Source of the DNA: Aquipseudomonas alcaligenes
GTDB taxonomy: Bacteria; Pseudomonadota; Gammaproteobacteria; Pseudomonadales; Pseudomonadaceae
DNA: 64,000 bases
Assembly (NCBI RefSeq): GCF_900156545.1
Contig: NZ_FTNW01000002.1
Span: forward strand, 310,001 to 374,000
Direction of reading: 5' to 3'
In this document: piece by piece, positions 43,609 to 53,836 of the stretch
How positions within the stretch are numbered: position 1 is the stretch's first letter
Layout of the letters: every line of letters starts with the position of its first letter
Translations under genes and position numbers: made by a program
Notes under the pieces: model-generated
Seen by the model: only the letters and a program-made list of their open reading frames with translations
Told to the model about the DNA's origin: nothing
Database searches by the model: none

Positions 43609-44460
43609 TCAGCGAATCAGACCGACCCGAGAGAAGTTCGGCAGACTGCGCAGCTTGGGCTCGGACCAGGTCATCCATACGGCGAACGCCTTGCCCACGA
43701 TATTGCGGTCAGGAACCATGCCCCAGTCTTCCTTGGCAATATGCGCGTCCTGCCAGTAGCGGCTGTCGTTGGAGTCATCGCGGTTGTCACCCATCATGAA
43801 GTAATGCCCTTGCGGCACTACCCACTCGTCGCCCGGCCGGACATTGCGATGCAGCTGCTTGCGGATCATGTGCTCCGCCTCACCCAGCTTCTCCTTGTAC
43901 AGCAGGGTGCGCCCCAGAGAACCGGGTTCCTCGCCCAGCAGCGTCTCGGCTACCAGCTGGCCATTGACCAGCAGATGCTTGTCTGCCGTGTAAGCGATGC
44001 GATCCCCTGGCAGGCCGACCACACGCTTGATGTAGTTGATGCTCGGGTTGCTCGGATAGCGGAAAACCATGACATCGCCGCGCTGCGGATCGCCGACTTC
44101 GATGATCTTGGTGTCGATCACCGGCAGGCGGATGCCATAGGCAAACTTGTTGACCAGAATGAAGTCGCCCACTTCCAGAGTCGGCTTCATCGAGCCGGAG
44201 GGAATCTGGAACGGCTCCAGCAGGAAGGAGCGCAGCACCAGGACGATGGCCAGCACCGGAAAGAACGACTTGCCGTACTCGACCAGCAGCGGCTCCTTGT
44301 TCAGACGCTGCAGAACCTGCTCGTCCGGCTCGCTGACCTGGCCTTCATAAGTCGCGATGGCCGCCCGGCGCCGCGGCGCCAGCAGCAGCAGATCCAGCAG
44401 GGCGAGAGCGCCGCACACAGCGACGGCGATGACCAGAATCAGCGGGAAGTTGAACGACAT
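43609..44460 (-). CDS. lepB: Signal peptidase I
   Basis: 283 residues with two N-terminal transmembrane helices. Catalytic Ser in EPFQIPSGSMKPTLEVGD, general-base Lys in MVFRYPSNPSINYIKRVVGLPGD, and conserved GDNRDDSNDSRYW. Cleaves Sec and Tat signal peptides at the inner membrane. It starts 5 bp after lepA. Confidence 0.97.
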   Translation of the reverse strand: MSFNFPLILVIAVAVCGALALLDLLLLAPRRRAAIATYEGQVSEPDEQVLQRLNKEPLLVEYGKSFFPVLAIVLVLRSFLLEPFQIPSGSMKPTLEVGDFILVNKFAYGIRLPVIDTKIIEVGDPQRGDVMVFRYPSNPSINYIKRVVGLPGDRIAYTADKHLLVNGQLVAETLLGEEPGSLGRTLLYKEKLGEAEHMIRKQLHRNVRPGDEWVVPQGHYFMMGDNRDDSNDSRYWQDAHIAKEDWGMVPDRNIVGKAFAVWMTWSEPKLRSLPNFSRVGLIR

Positions 44461-44465
44461 GGGAG

Positions 44466-46265
44466 TTAACTATCCACCTTGAGTACGGCGAGGAAGGCTT
44501 CCTGCGGGATTTCCACGCTGCCGACCTGCTTCATCCTTTTCTTACCGGCCTTCTGCTTCTCCAGCAGCTTCTTCTTACGGCTGACGTCACCGCCGTAGCA
44601 CTTGGCCAATACGTTCTTGCGCAATGCCTTGACCGTGGTCCGGGCGATGATCTGGCCGCCAATGGCCGCCTGGATCGCCACATCGAACATCTGCCGAGGG
44701 ATCAGTTCTTTCATCTTCTCGGTCAACACCCGGCCTTTCTGGTGAGCACGATCACGGTGCACGATCAACGCCAGGGCGTCGACCTTCTCACCGTTGATCA
44801 TCACATCCAGACGCACCAGGTTGGCCGACTGGAAGCGATCGAAGCTGTAGTCCAGCGAGGCGTAGCCGCGGCTCACCGACTTGAGGCGGTCGAAGAAGTC
44901 CAGCACCACCTCGTTCATCGGCAAGTCGTAGGAGACCTGCACCTGGCTGCTGAGGAACTGCAGGTCGCGCTGCACGCCGCGCTTCTCGATGCACAGGGTG
45001 ATGACGTTGCCCAGATGCTCCTGCGGCACCAGGATATTGGCGCGCACGATCGGCTCGCGCATATCGAGAATGCCGGCCGGATCGGGGAGCTTGGACGGGT
45101 TATCGACGTAGATCGTCTCGCCGTTCTTCATCTCCACTTCGAAAATCACGGTCGGCGCGGTGGTGATCAGGTCCAGGTCATACTCGCGCTCCAGGCGCTC
45201 CTGGATGATCTCCATGTGCAGCATGCCGAGGAAGCCGATGCGGAAGCCGAAGCCCAGGGCATCGGAGCTTTCCGGCTCGTACTGCAGGGCGGCATCGTTC
45301 AGGGTCAGCTTCTGCAGGGCCTCGCGGAAGTCCTCGAAATCATCGGAGCTGACCGGGAACAGGCCGGCATAGACCTGCGGTTTGACCCGCTTGAAACCTG
45401 GCAGTACATCGACGTCCGGGGTGGTGGACAGGGTCAGGGTATCCCCCACCGGCGCGCCGTGAATGTCCTTGATGCCGGCGATGATGAAGCCCACCTCGCC
45501 AGCCTTGAGGTCGGAGGTCTCGGTGTGCTTCGGAGTGAACACGCCGACGCTGTCGACCTGGTGCATCTTGCCGGTCGACTTGACCAGGATCTTGTCGCCC
45601 TTCTTTACCCGACCGTGCTTGACCCGCACCAGCGAGACCACGCCCAGGTAGTTGTCGAACCAGGAGTCGATGATCAGTGCCTGCAGCGGCGCGTCGAGTT
45701 CGCCCTCTGGCGGCGGAATCACCTTGACCAGGTGTTCCAGCACGTCGATCACGCCCATGCCGCTCTTGGCACTGCAGGGCACGGCGTCGGTCGCATCGAT
45801 GCCGATGATGTGCTCGATCTCGTCCTTGACCCGCTCCGGCTCGGCCTGCGGCAGGTCCATCTTGTTCAGCACCGGCATGACCTCAAGGCCCTGCTCGATG
45901 GCGGTGTAGCAGTTGGCGACCGACTGCGCTTCCACGCCCTGGCCGGCATCCACCACCAGGATCGCGCCCTCACAGGCGGCCAGCGAGCGGCTGACCTCGT
46001 AGGTGAAGTCGACGTGGCCGGGAGTATCGATGAAGTTCAGCTGATAGGTCTTACCGTCCTGCGCCGGGTAGTGCAGGGTCACGCTGTGCGCCTTGATGGT
46101 GATGCCGCGCTCACGCTCCAGGTCCATGGAGTCCAGGACCTGGGCTTCCATCTCGCGGTCGGACAAGCCGCCACAGATCTGGATGAAGCGGTCGGCCAGG
46201 GTCGACTTGCCATGATCGATGTGGGCGATGATGGAAAAATTGCGGATATGACTCAGGTCACTCAC
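44466..46265 (-). CDS. lepA: Elongation factor 4 (back-translocating GTPase)
   Basis: 599 residues, the usual length. G1 [13 protein letters not shown], the switch RGITIKAH, G3 DTPGHVDF and G4 NKMDLPQA are present, and the C-terminal LepA-specific domain ends with [21 protein letters not shown] start at 46265, giving the conserved [17 protein letters not shown]. First gene of the lepA-lepB-DUF4845-rnc-era-recO-pdxJ operon. Confidence 0.98.
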   Translation of the reverse strand: MSDLSHIRNFSIIAHIDHGKSTLADRFIQICGGLSDREMEAQVLDSMDLERERGITIKAHSVTLHYPAQDGKTYQLNFIDTPGHVDFTYEVSRSLAACEGAILVVDAGQGVEAQSVANCYTAIEQGLEVMPVLNKMDLPQAEPERVKDEIEHIIGIDATDAVPCSAKSGMGVIDVLEHLVKVIPPPEGELDAPLQALIIDSWFDNYLGVVSLVRVKHGRVKKGDKILVKSTGKMHQVDSVGVFTPKHTETSDLKAGEVGFIIAGIKDIHGAPVGDTLTLSTTPDVDVLPGFKRVKPQVYAGLFPVSSDDFEDFREALQKLTLNDAALQYEPESSDALGFGFRIGFLGMLHMEIIQERLEREYDLDLITTAPTVIFEVEMKNGETIYVDNPSKLPDPAGILDMREPIVRANILVPQEHLGNVITLCIEKRGVQRDLQFLSSQVQVSYDLPMNEVVLDFFDRLKSVSRGYASLDYSFDRFQSANLVRLDVMINGEKVDALALIVHRDRAHQKGRVLTEKMKELIPRQMFDVAIQAAIGGQIIARTTVKALRKNVLAKCYGGDVSRKKKLLEKQKAGKKRMKQVGSVEIPQEAFLAVLKVDS

Positions 46266-46359
46266 GGATCAACACTCGAAAAAGCCGCAGGCAGGCTGCC
46301 CGCCGAAAAATAGCCGGGGATTCTACCCGATCGGCGACCAAGCCGTCACGGGCAGGCAT

Positions 46360-46387
46360 GAAAAGGGCGGCCGAAGCCGCCCTTTTT
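46360..46387. terminator. Terminator between mucD and lepA
   Basis: AAAAGGGCGGC-CGAA-GCCGCCCTTTTT hairpin; on the minus strand it ends the algU-mucABD transcript 14 bp after the mucD stop. It looks functional on both strands. Confidence 0.9.
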
Positions 46388-46401
46388 CACTCGCCGGCCG
46401 T

Positions 46402-47823
46402 TTACTCGGCCAACTTGAAGGTAATGAAGCTGGCACGCCCCTGACGCAGCACGCGCATGGACACCGAGCGGTTGACCGGCAGCGCCTTGGCCACTTCGGC
46501 AAACTGCTTGGCGGACGTGATGGCCTGATTGTTCAGGTGCGTGATGATATCGCCGGGGCGCAGACCGATAAGGGCTGCCGGACCGTTCTGCACCTCCTTG
46601 ATGACCACACCACCGCGCAGGTCGAGCGCTTTCTTCTGCTCACCACTCAGCTCCACCACCGAGACACCCAGCCGATTGCTACTGCGCTCGACACCCTCGG
46701 CAGCGCCCAGCGCAACTTCCTCACCCTCTTCTGGGAGAGCACCGATGGCCAGCCTGATGGTCTTGCGCTCACCCTCGCGCACCACCTCCAGAGCGGCCTG
46801 CTCGCCAGGCTTGAGCGCCCCGACCAGATGCGGCAGATCTGCCGACATGACGATCGGCTGACCGTTGAGACTGAGGATCACATCGCCGACCTGCAGACCA
46901 CCCTTGGCTGCGGGGCCCTCCTCGAGCACCTGAGCCACCAGGGCGCCGGCCGGCTTGTCCAGCCCGAAGGACTCGGCCAGATCCTTGTTGACCTCCTGGA
47001 TCACCACACCCAGCCAGCCTCGGCTGACCTTGCCCGCGCCCTTCAGCTGATTGGCCACATCCATCGCCACATCGATCGGAATGGCAAAGGACAGCCCCAT
47101 GAAGCCGCCGGATCGGGTGAATATCTGCGAGTTGATCCCGACCACCTCACCTTCCAGATTGAACAGCGGGCCGCCGGAGTTACCCGGATTGATCGCCACG
47201 TCGGTCTGGATGAAGGGCACGTAGTTCTCGTTGGGCAGGCTGCGCCCCTTGGCGGAAACGATGCCGGCGGTCACCGAGTGGTCGAAGCCGAACGGCGAGC
47301 CGATGGCCAGCACCCACTCGCCCACCTTGAGCTCATCCGATTTACCCAGCTTGACCGTGGGCAAATCCTTGCCCTCCACCTTCAACAATGCCACGTCGGA
47401 ACGCGGATCCGCGCCAATCAGCTTGGCTTCCAGCTCACTGCGGTCGGACAGGCGCACAATGATCTCGTCGGCATCAGCCACCACGTGATTATTGGTCAGT
47501 ACATAACCGTCATCGGAAATGATGAAACCCGAGCCCAGCGACTGCGCCTCGCGTTGCCGGCCGCCAGGGCCACGCGGCATCTGCGGGACATTGCGCTCGA
47601 AGAACTCGCGAAACATCGGCGGCAGCCCTTCGAGATCCGGAATCTGTCCCTGGATCGCCACCTCGCGCTGCGGCAGCTTCTGCCGGGTACTGATGTTCAC
47701 CACGGCAGGTGAGGCTTCCTGCACCAATTCAGTGAATTCAGGGAGTTCGGCCTGCGCCAGGGACACCTGCCCCAACAGCAACAGGGCACACAGGCCAGTG
47801 AACGAGGATTTCAGGCTACTCAT
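46402..47823 (-). CDS. mucD: Periplasmic serine protease MucD (DegP/HtrA family)
   Basis: 473 residues from the ATG at 47823 (GGAG 9 nt upstream). Signal peptide ends AQAE. Trypsin-type triad: His in NNHVVADADE, Asp in RSDVALLKV, Ser in NPGNSGGPLF; two PDZ domains follow (SRGWLGVVIQ... and LGVSVVELSG...). Degrades misfolded envelope proteins and so dampens AlgU activation. Last gene of the operon. Confidence 0.96.
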   Translation of the reverse strand: MSSLKSSFTGLCALLLLGQVSLAQAELPEFTELVQEASPAVVNISTRQKLPQREVAIQGQIPDLEGLPPMFREFFERNVPQMPRGPGGRQREAQSLGSGFIISDDGYVLTNNHVVADADEIIVRLSDRSELEAKLIGADPRSDVALLKVEGKDLPTVKLGKSDELKVGEWVLAIGSPFGFDHSVTAGIVSAKGRSLPNENYVPFIQTDVAINPGNSGGPLFNLEGEVVGINSQIFTRSGGFMGLSFAIPIDVAMDVANQLKGAGKVSRGWLGVVIQEVNKDLAESFGLDKPAGALVAQVLEEGPAAKGGLQVGDVILSLNGQPIVMSADLPHLVGALKPGEQAALEVVREGERKTIRLAIGALPEEGEEVALGAAEGVERSSNRLGVSVVELSGEQKKALDLRGGVVIKEVQNGPAALIGLRPGDIITHLNNQAITSAKQFAEVAKALPVNRSVSMRVLRQGRASFITFKLAE

Positions 47824-47911
47824 GGACATCAGCTCCATCCACTCGGAAGACAGGACAAATTCGCAGCCGCTCGGAGTGCATGACTCTCCCCGCGGTCGCG
47901 ACCATCGAAAC

Positions 47912-48835
47912 TCACTGTGCGCTCTTGGCGTCACCGCCCTGCATCGACAGGGCCACACGCTCTGCGGTGCCCAGGGGAATTTCCCCCACCACGGTGACCA
48001 TCACGTCACCTTCGGCGGTATTCATGCGCCGGGACACCACGGCCGTCGGCCCAAACTGGCTGCGCGCGTCTTCGGCGGCAGCACCCCGCAGCGGCTCGAG
48101 AAAAATACTGAAACGCGCCAGTCCGTCGCCGTAGAGCAAGTAGGCCACCGGCTCGGAAGACAGCGGGCTGGTTCTCTCCAGCGCCTGGTTCAACTCGAAA
48201 CCAGGCGGCACCCAGCCGGCCTGCCAGGATTGCGAAAGGCCGGGCGACTTGTCGAAGCTGACCGGCTTGCAGGCAGCGCTCGGTTGCAACGCGTCCTCGC
48301 TTTCGAAGGGCGCCAGGCTGATGAACTGGAAGCGCTCCAGCAACTGCCCCTTCTCGTTAATCAGCAACGATTTCAGCGGCAGCGCCGTCTCGTCATCCAG
48401 ATGCAATTCGAAGGCGTAGCGATGGCGGTCGCGGGGAATCAGCGCCAGCACAGTGGCAGTGCGACCGGCAACCCGCGAACCGCCCAGCACGCGGAGGTCG
48501 TAATGCTGCTGCAGCTGCGCCGCATTCAGCTCACGAGCCGGCCACTGCGCCTCGACCGCGTGCCCAGCCAGGGCGTCGGTCATGCACTGCGGACGTCCGT
48601 CGACCCGCAGAACTTCCTGGGCAGGGCCGTCGAGCTGCAGCAAGCGCTCGCTTATCGCGTTCTCGCCCCCCTTGTGCCAGACGGCATGGGTGGAGAAGCT
48701 GCCGTTGCGCTCGTAGATGAAGGTGCCCTGAAAACTCTGATGTTCGGCCTGGGTCAGGCGCTGCAGCCAGTTCTCGGCAGCCTGGACGGGCTGGACCAGA
48801 CAGCTGCCGAGCATGGCGAGAAGGACGACGCGCAT
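47912..48835 (-). CDS. mucB: Periplasmic negative regulator MucB (RseB-like)
   Basis: 307 residues with a signal peptide (LVQPVQAAENW cleavage region). LolA-like large domain and smaller C-terminal domain (FQGTFIYERNGSFSTHAVWHK; GWVPPGFELN; GDGLARFSIFLEP). Binds the periplasmic part of MucA and blocks its cleavage by DegS-type AlgW. Only 88 bp separate it from mucD, so no mucC is present. Confidence 0.95.
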   Translation of the reverse strand: MRVVLLAMLGSCLVQPVQAAENWLQRLTQAEHQSFQGTFIYERNGSFSTHAVWHKGGENAISERLLQLDGPAQEVLRVDGRPQCMTDALAGHAVEAQWPARELNAAQLQQHYDLRVLGGSRVAGRTATVLALIPRDRHRYAFELHLDDETALPLKSLLINEKGQLLERFQFISLAPFESEDALQPSAACKPVSFDKSPGLSQSWQAGWVPPGFELNQALERTSPLSSEPVAYLLYGDGLARFSIFLEPLRGAAAEDARSQFGPTAVVSRRMNTAEGDVMVTVVGEIPLGTAERVALSMQGGDAKSAQ

Positions 48836-48843
48836 AGAGGCTC

Positions 48844-49425
48844 TCAGCGGTTTTCCAGGCTGGCGGCACGGGCATAGGGCAGGACCGAATCGTTCCCGCT
48901 GGCAGCCGCCTGTTGCGCATGCTGGCGCAGGTAGTTCGGCAGACGCTGCTCATACCAGCCGGAAGCCGGCTGCTGCACGTTCTGCCGCACCGGCGCGGCG
49001 GACTCGGTATAGCCTGCCAGCACCGCCGGCCCCTGCACCTGCGGCAGGGTCAGACTCGGCTGACCGGCCTGCTGGGCCAACTGAGCACCGGACAGCTCGT
49101 CCTGATTGTAGAAACGCACACCGGCCAGCACCGCCAGGGTCACGGAAGCGGCTACCGCCACGCGTCCGAGGGTACGCCAGGAGCGCTTTATGGCAGGCGC
49201 AGGCACCGCCTCTTCGGCCAGCGCGGCGGAAACCGCCGCGGCGATATCCAGGCGCGGCTCCAGCAGCTCCTTGTGCATCACAGCGCGGGCAATCTGGTAG
49301 CGCGACCAGGTGCCTCGCAACTCGGCGTCGTCGCCGGCGGCAGCCAGCACTCGACGCAGCTCCAGTTCGTCCGCTTCGTTATCCATCACCGCGGACAGCG
49401 ATTCCTGCAGGGCTTCACGACTCAT
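48844..49425 (-). CDS. mucA: Anti-sigma factor MucA
   Basis: 193 residues from the ATG at 49425 (AGAGGAAAC ribosome site). Cytosolic RseA-like domain (SREALQESLSAVMDNEADELELRR-type start), transmembrane helix about 84-104, and a periplasmic tail ending ARAASLENR. The frame is intact, with no premature stop of the kind found in mucoid isolates. Sequesters AlgU at the membrane. Confidence 0.96.
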   Translation of the reverse strand: MSREALQESLSAVMDNEADELELRRVLAAAGDDAELRGTWSRYQIARAVMHKELLEPRLDIAAAVSAALAEEAVPAPAIKRSWRTLGRVAVAASVTLAVLAGVRFYNQDELSGAQLAQQAGQPSLTLPQVQGPAVLAGYTESAAPVRQNVQQPASGWYEQRLPNYLRQHAQQAAASGNDSVLPYARAASLENR

Positions 49426-49456
49426 GGCGTTTCCTCTCTTGGCTGTCGCCGCTGTC

Positions 49457-50038
49457 TCAGGCTTCCTGCAGCAACGGCTGCAGGGCTTTATCGATGGCCT
49501 CGCGAGCACGGAAGATCCGTGACCTCACAGTGCCGACCGGACACTGCATCACATTGGCAATGTCCTCATAACTCAGACCGTCGAACTCGCGCAGGGTGAG
49601 CGCCGTACGCAGGTCTTCCGGCAACTGCTGGATGGTTCGATGCACGGTGGCCTCGATCTCATCCCGCAACATGGCGCGCTCCGGCGACTCGATGTCCTTC
49701 AGGGCATGATCGCCCTCGTAAAACTCGGCATCCTCGGCGCTGACATCACTGTCCGGCGGCCGACGACCGCGCGAGACCAGATAGTTCTTCGCCGTGTTGA
49801 TGGCAATGCGATACAGCCAGGTATAGAAAGCACTATCACCGCGGAAGTTGCCCAACGCCCGGTAGGCCTTGATGAACGCTTCCTGGGCGACATCCTGCGC
49901 CTCATGACTGTCATGTACGAAACGCACCACCAGACCGAGAATCTTGTGCTGGTACTTGAGCACCAGCAGATCGAAGGCTCGTTTGTCGCCCCGCTGCACA
50001 CGCTCGACCAGCTGCTGATCGTCTTCCTGGGCTAGCAT
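49457..50038 (-). CDS. algU: ECF sigma factor AlgU (RpoE-like, sigma22)
   Basis: 193 residues. Region 2 (DLLVLKYQHKILGLVVRFV; AFIKAYRALGNFRGDSAFYTWLYRIA) and region 4 (ALTLREFDGLSYEDIANVM; GTVRSRIFRAREAIDKAL) are complete. Start ATG at 50038 after GAGGAG. Drives envelope-stress and alginate genes. First gene of algU-mucA-mucB-mucD and divergent from nadB, the classic Pseudomonas layout. Confidence 0.98.
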   Translation of the reverse strand: MLAQEDDQQLVERVQRGDKRAFDLLVLKYQHKILGLVVRFVHDSHEAQDVAQEAFIKAYRALGNFRGDSAFYTWLYRIAINTAKNYLVSRGRRPPDSDVSAEDAEFYEGDHALKDIESPERAMLRDEIEATVHRTIQQLPEDLRTALTLREFDGLSYEDIANVMQCPVGTVRSRIFRAREAIDKALQPLLQEA

Positions 50039-50264
50039 GAATACTCCTCGTTCGCCTCGGAGGGAGTCAGCATCGTCCAGTCTGTCGGTCTGCCAAGATA
50101 GACTCGGGTGCTGTGCAAAAGTTCTCCCCTCCGAACAAGCTTCGCGAGGCCTGCAAGGCCTGCGCAAAACGGAGCAGCGGCTGGCTCCAGCCACTGCCCG
50201 AATGATCCTTGTAGTCGACCCACTGACCACCCGACAAGGGTAGCCATGATGCCGACAACTTCCT

Positions 50265-50291
50265 TTGGAACCTGACTGACTAAGAAAGTTC
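50265..50291 (-). promoter_or_regulatory. AlgU-dependent promoter of algU
   Basis: On the minus strand GAACTT (50291-50286), a 16-bp spacer and TCCAA (50269-50265) fit the sigma22/sigmaE consensus GAACTT-N16-TCYAA. It gives a leader of about 220 nt and closes a positive autoregulatory loop. Confidence 0.8.
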
Positions 50292-50389
50292 CGATTCGCA
50301 TTATTGCGTCATAAGCCTGGCTATTGTGCGTCTGCCCCCCTCTATATACTAGGCGGCGCCATTTAGCCCCCCCGCGGAACCAGCAGTAG

Positions 50390-52006
50390 ATGAGCCAACA
50401 CTATCAGCATGACGTCCTGGTCATCGGCAGCGGCGCTGCCGGCCTGACCCTGGCCCTGACCCTGCCCGGGCACCTGCGCATCGCCGTGCTGAGCAAGGGT
50501 GACCTGGCCAATGGCTCCACCTACTGGGCCCAGGGCGGCGTGGCGGCCGTGCTGGACGACGCCGACACCGTCGAGTCCCATGTCGCCGACACCCTCAACG
50601 CCGGCGGCGGCCTGTGCCGCGAAGACGCCGTACGCTTCACCGTCGAGCACAGCCGCGAAGCCATCCAGTGGCTGATCGAACAGGGCGTGCCCTTCACCCG
50701 CGACGACGAGCAGGAGCGCGAGGACGGTGGCTTCGAGTTCCACCTCACCCGCGAGGGCGGCCATAGCCACCGGCGCATCATCCACGCCGCCGATGCCACC
50801 GGCGCCGCGATCTTCAACACCCTGCTGCAGCAGACCCGCCAGCGCGTCAATATCGAACTGCAGAAACAGCGGGTGGCGGTCGACCTGATCACCGAGCGCA
50901 AGCTCGGCCTGCCCGGTCAGCGCTGCGTCGGCGCCTATGTGCTCAACCGCACCAGCGGCGAAGTCGATACCTACCACGCGCGCTTCGTCATCCTCGCCAC
51001 CGGCGGCGCGGCCAAGGTCTACCTCTATACCAGCAACCCGGACGGCGCCAGCGGCGACGGCATCGCCATGGCCTGGCGCGCCGGCTGCCGGGTCGGCAAC
51101 CTGGAATTCAACCAGTTCCACCCGACCTGCCTGTACCACCCGCAGGCCAAGAGCTTCCTGGTCACCGAGGCCCTGCGCGGCGAGGGCGCGCACCTCAAGC
51201 TGCCCAACGGCGAACGCTTCATGGAACGCTTCGACCCGCGCGCCGAGCTGGCCCCGCGCGACATCGTCGCCCGCGCCATCGACCACGAGATGAAGCGCCT
51301 GGGTATCGACTGCGTGTACCTCGACATCAGCCACAAGCCGGCCGAGTTCGTGAAGTCGCACTTCCCCACCGTCTACGAGCGCTGCCTGACCTTCGGCATC
51401 GACATTACCCACCAGCCCATTCCGGTGGTGCCGGCGGCGCACTACACCTGCGGCGGCGTGGTCGTCGACCAGCACGGCCACACCGACGTACCGGGCCTGT
51501 ACGCCATCGGCGAAACCAGCTTCACCGGCCTGCACGGCGCCAACCGCATGGCCAGCAACTCGCTGCTCGAATGCTTCGTCTACGCCCGCTCGGCCGCCCA
51601 GGACATCGTTGCGCAGCTGGATCGGGTACCGATGCCGCAGGGGCTGCCAGCCTGGGATGCCAGCCAGGTGACCGACTCGGACGAAGACGTGATCATCGCG
51701 CACAACTGGGACGAACTGCGGCGTTTCATGTGGGACTACGTCGGCATCGTGCGCACCAACAAGCGCCTGCAACGCGCCCAGCACCGGGTGCGCCTGCTGC
51801 TCGACGAGATCGACGAGTTCTATTCCAACTACAAGGTCAGCCGCGACCTGATCGAGCTGCGCAACCTGGCCCAGGTCGCCGAGTTGATGATCGAATCGGC
51901 CATGCTGCGTCGCGAGAGCCGCGGCCTGCATTACACCCTGGACTACCCGGACCTGCTGCCCGAGGCCCGCGACACTATCCTGGTGCCGCCCACCTACGCC
52001 GGCTGA
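50390..52006 (+). CDS. nadB: L-aspartate oxidase
   Basis: 538 residues. FAD-binding [17 protein letters not shown], capping-domain signatures [12 protein letters not shown] and [16 protein letters not shown], and catalytic [11 protein letters not shown] and [12 protein letters not shown]. Oxidises aspartate to iminoaspartate in the first step of NAD synthesis. The final 32 bp overlap the convergent ygfX gene. Confidence 0.97.
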   Translation: MSQHYQHDVLVIGSGAAGLTLALTLPGHLRIAVLSKGDLANGSTYWAQGGVAAVLDDADTVESHVADTLNAGGGLCREDAVRFTVEHSREAIQWLIEQGVPFTRDDEQEREDGGFEFHLTREGGHSHRRIIHAADATGAAIFNTLLQQTRQRVNIELQKQRVAVDLITERKLGLPGQRCVGAYVLNRTSGEVDTYHARFVILATGGAAKVYLYTSNPDGASGDGIAMAWRAGCRVGNLEFNQFHPTCLYHPQAKSFLVTEALRGEGAHLKLPNGERFMERFDPRAELAPRDIVARAIDHEMKRLGIDCVYLDISHKPAEFVKSHFPTVYERCLTFGIDITHQPIPVVPAAHYTCGGVVVDQHGHTDVPGLYAIGETSFTGLHGANRMASNSLLECFVYARSAAQDIVAQLDRVPMPQGLPAWDASQVTDSDEDVIIAHNWDELRRFMWDYVGIVRTNKRLQRAQHRVRLLLDEIDEFYSNYKVSRDLIELRNLAQVAELMIESAMLRRESRGLHYTLDYPDLLPEARDTILVPPTYAG

Positions 52007-52427
52007 ACTTCAGGCGCACGCGCAGACGCCGGTGCGCCTCGCGTGTCAGTGCATCACGCGGGATGCACAGGCCGCGCACGCGCCGCTCACCAACCAGGCG
52101 AAAGCGCAGCACCACGGCGAGCGGCAGCGCCAGGCTGTCCGGCCGCAGCTGCACCGACTGCCAGCCATTGCGCGTGCTGAACAGCTGCCAGCCCTCCTCG
52201 TCCCGGCGCAGACCGGTGAAGGCCGACGGATGGCGCAGCAGAATATGCCGCGGCAACGTCCAGGCCGCATGCCCCAGGGAGGCCAGCACACCGAGCGCAG
52301 CGGCCCAGAGGGGCAGGTCGATGACCAATAGGGTAAGCAGCGCCAAGCCGAGCGCCGCCAGGTAGAGCGTCAGCAGCAGGCGCGAGGCCTGCCAGTGACA
52401 TTCGAAGTGCTTACTTGGGCTGGACAC
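51975..52427 (-). CDS. ygfX: YgfX/CptA-family small membrane protein
   Basis: 150 residues with two adjacent transmembrane helices (about 15-34 and 38-55), then a basic cytosolic part. [15 protein letters not shown] and [20 protein letters not shown] fit the YgfX family. It overlaps sdhE by 17 bp, the conserved pairing. A CptA toxin role has been proposed for YgfX in E. coli; whether it applies here is open. Confidence 0.8.
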   Translation of the reverse strand: MSSPSKHFECHWQASRLLLTLYLAALGLALLTLLVIDLPLWAAALGVLASLGHAAWTLPRHILLRHPSAFTGLRRDEEGWQLFSTRNGWQSVQLRPDSLALPLAVVLRFRLVGERRVRGLCIPRDALTREAHRRLRVRLKFSRRRWAAPG

Positions 52428-52665
52428 GATCCAGGATCATGCGAACCATGCGGCGCAGATCGGCATCCTCCGGCTCGCCGCGCTGCATGAACCAGCCGAA
52501 CATGTCCTGGTCCTCGCACTCCAGCAGCTTGCGGTAGCGCGCCTGGTCCTCGGCGTCGAGGCTGGGGTAGACCTCCTTGACGAAGGGCACCAGCAGCACA
52601 TCCAGCTCCAGCATGCCGCGGCGGCTATGCCAGAAGAGTCGGTTCAGTTCGGTCGCGTCGGCCAT
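52411..52665 (-). CDS. sdhE: Succinate dehydrogenase flavinylation factor SdhE
   Basis: 84 residues from the ATG at 52665. The conserved [11 protein letters not shown] (RGxxE) motif and [18 protein letters not shown] are diagnostic. Helps attach FAD covalently to SdhA. Paired with ygfX and divergent from ygfZ. Confidence 0.95.
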   Translation of the reverse strand: MADATELNRLFWHSRRGMLELDVLLVPFVKEVYPSLDAEDQARYRKLLECEDQDMFGWFMQRGEPEDADLRRMVRMILDRVQPK

Positions 52666-52784
52666 GCAGCAGGCTCCTGTGCAAAGGGGCGCAGTATAAC
52701 GGCGCGCGGCGCGCTCGGCACCCGCTGACAAGGCGCCGGACGGCCTCTATGATGACGGCCTGACTTATTGCCCAGCGATCGCCC

Positions 52785-53726
52785 ATGGCCGACTCTGCCT
52801 TCTTCACCCCGCTCAATCACGAAGCCCTGCTCGCCGTACGCGGCCCGGACGCTGCCAAGTTCCTCCAGGGCCAGCTCACCTGCAACCTCAACTATCTCGA
52901 CGAACGGACCTCCAGCCTGGGCGCCCGCTGCACGCCCAAGGGCCGCATGATCTCTAGCTTCCGCATCGTCCAGGAAGGCGACGGCTACCTGCTGGCGCTG
53001 GCCAGCGAACTGCTCGAAGCGCAACTGACGGATTTGAAGAAATACGCGGTGTTCTCCAAGTCCAGCCTGGCCGACGAATCTGCCGCCTGGGCCCGCTTCG
53101 GCCTCAGCGGCGGCGATGGTGCGCTGGTGAGTCTCGGCCTGGATCTGCCACAACAGGCCGATGCCGTAGCCCGTGCCAATGGCCTGCTCGCCTTGCGCCT
53201 GCCCGGCGGCCGGGCAGAACTCTGGGCCCCGGCCGCCCAGGCCGAAAGCCTGCAGGCTCGCCTGGCTGCCCAGCTGACGGAGGCCCCGCTCAACGACTGG
53301 CTGCTCGGCCAGGTACGCGCCGGCATCGGCCAGGTGTTCGGCGCCACCCGCGAGCTGTTCATCCCGCAGATGATCAACCTGCAGGCCGTCGGCGGCGTCA
53401 GTTTCAAGAAGGGCTGCTACACCGGCCAGGAAATCGTCGCGCGCATGCAATACCTCGGCAAACTCAAGCGCCGCCTGCAGCGCCTGAGCCTGCCCCAGGG
53501 CGAACAGCCGGCCGTAGGCAGCGAACTGTTCTCGCCAGTACACGGCTCCAGCGTCGGCGAAGTGGTCCTGGCAGCCGGTAACGGTGGCGGCGCCGAGCTG
53601 CTGGCGGTACTGCAGGAAGATGCCGTCGCCGATGGCCGCATCCACCTGGGAAGCCCCGAGGGCCCAGCCCTCGAACTGCTGGAAATGCCCTACCAACTGG
53701 ACGCAGATCGCGAAATCCAGCGCTAG
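52785..53726 (+). CDS. ygfZ: Folate-binding YgfZ/GcvT-like Fe-S maintenance protein
   Basis: 313 residues. GcvT-like fold with the family motif KGCYTGQEIVARMQYLG and early FLQGQLTCNL. Uses tetrahydrofolate to support assembly or repair of certain iron-sulfur proteins. Next to sdhE-ygfX as in many gammaproteobacteria. Confidence 0.94.
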   Translation: MADSAFFTPLNHEALLAVRGPDAAKFLQGQLTCNLNYLDERTSSLGARCTPKGRMISSFRIVQEGDGYLLALASELLEAQLTDLKKYAVFSKSSLADESAAWARFGLSGGDGALVSLGLDLPQQADAVARANGLLALRLPGGRAELWAPAAQAESLQARLAAQLTEAPLNDWLLGQVRAGIGQVFGATRELFIPQMINLQAVGGVSFKKGCYTGQEIVARMQYLGKLKRRLQRLSLPQGEQPAVGSELFSPVHGSSVGEVVLAAGNGGGAELLAVLQEDAVADGRIHLGSPEGPALELLEMPYQLDADREIQR

Positions 53727-53836
53727 GTAAAAAAGCTGATGCATGATCCCGGGCAAACGCGGTACAACCCGGACAGACCCGAACACAGTCCGCCTCAGCA
53801 CCTAAACTGAGGCAGTCGAGCGACCCGAGAAGCGAA

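Noticed and set aside
50324..50350. nadB promoter TTGTGC / TATACT
   Set aside because: Spacing of 15 bp is too short for confidence and the -35 is poor, although a TATACT box is visible.
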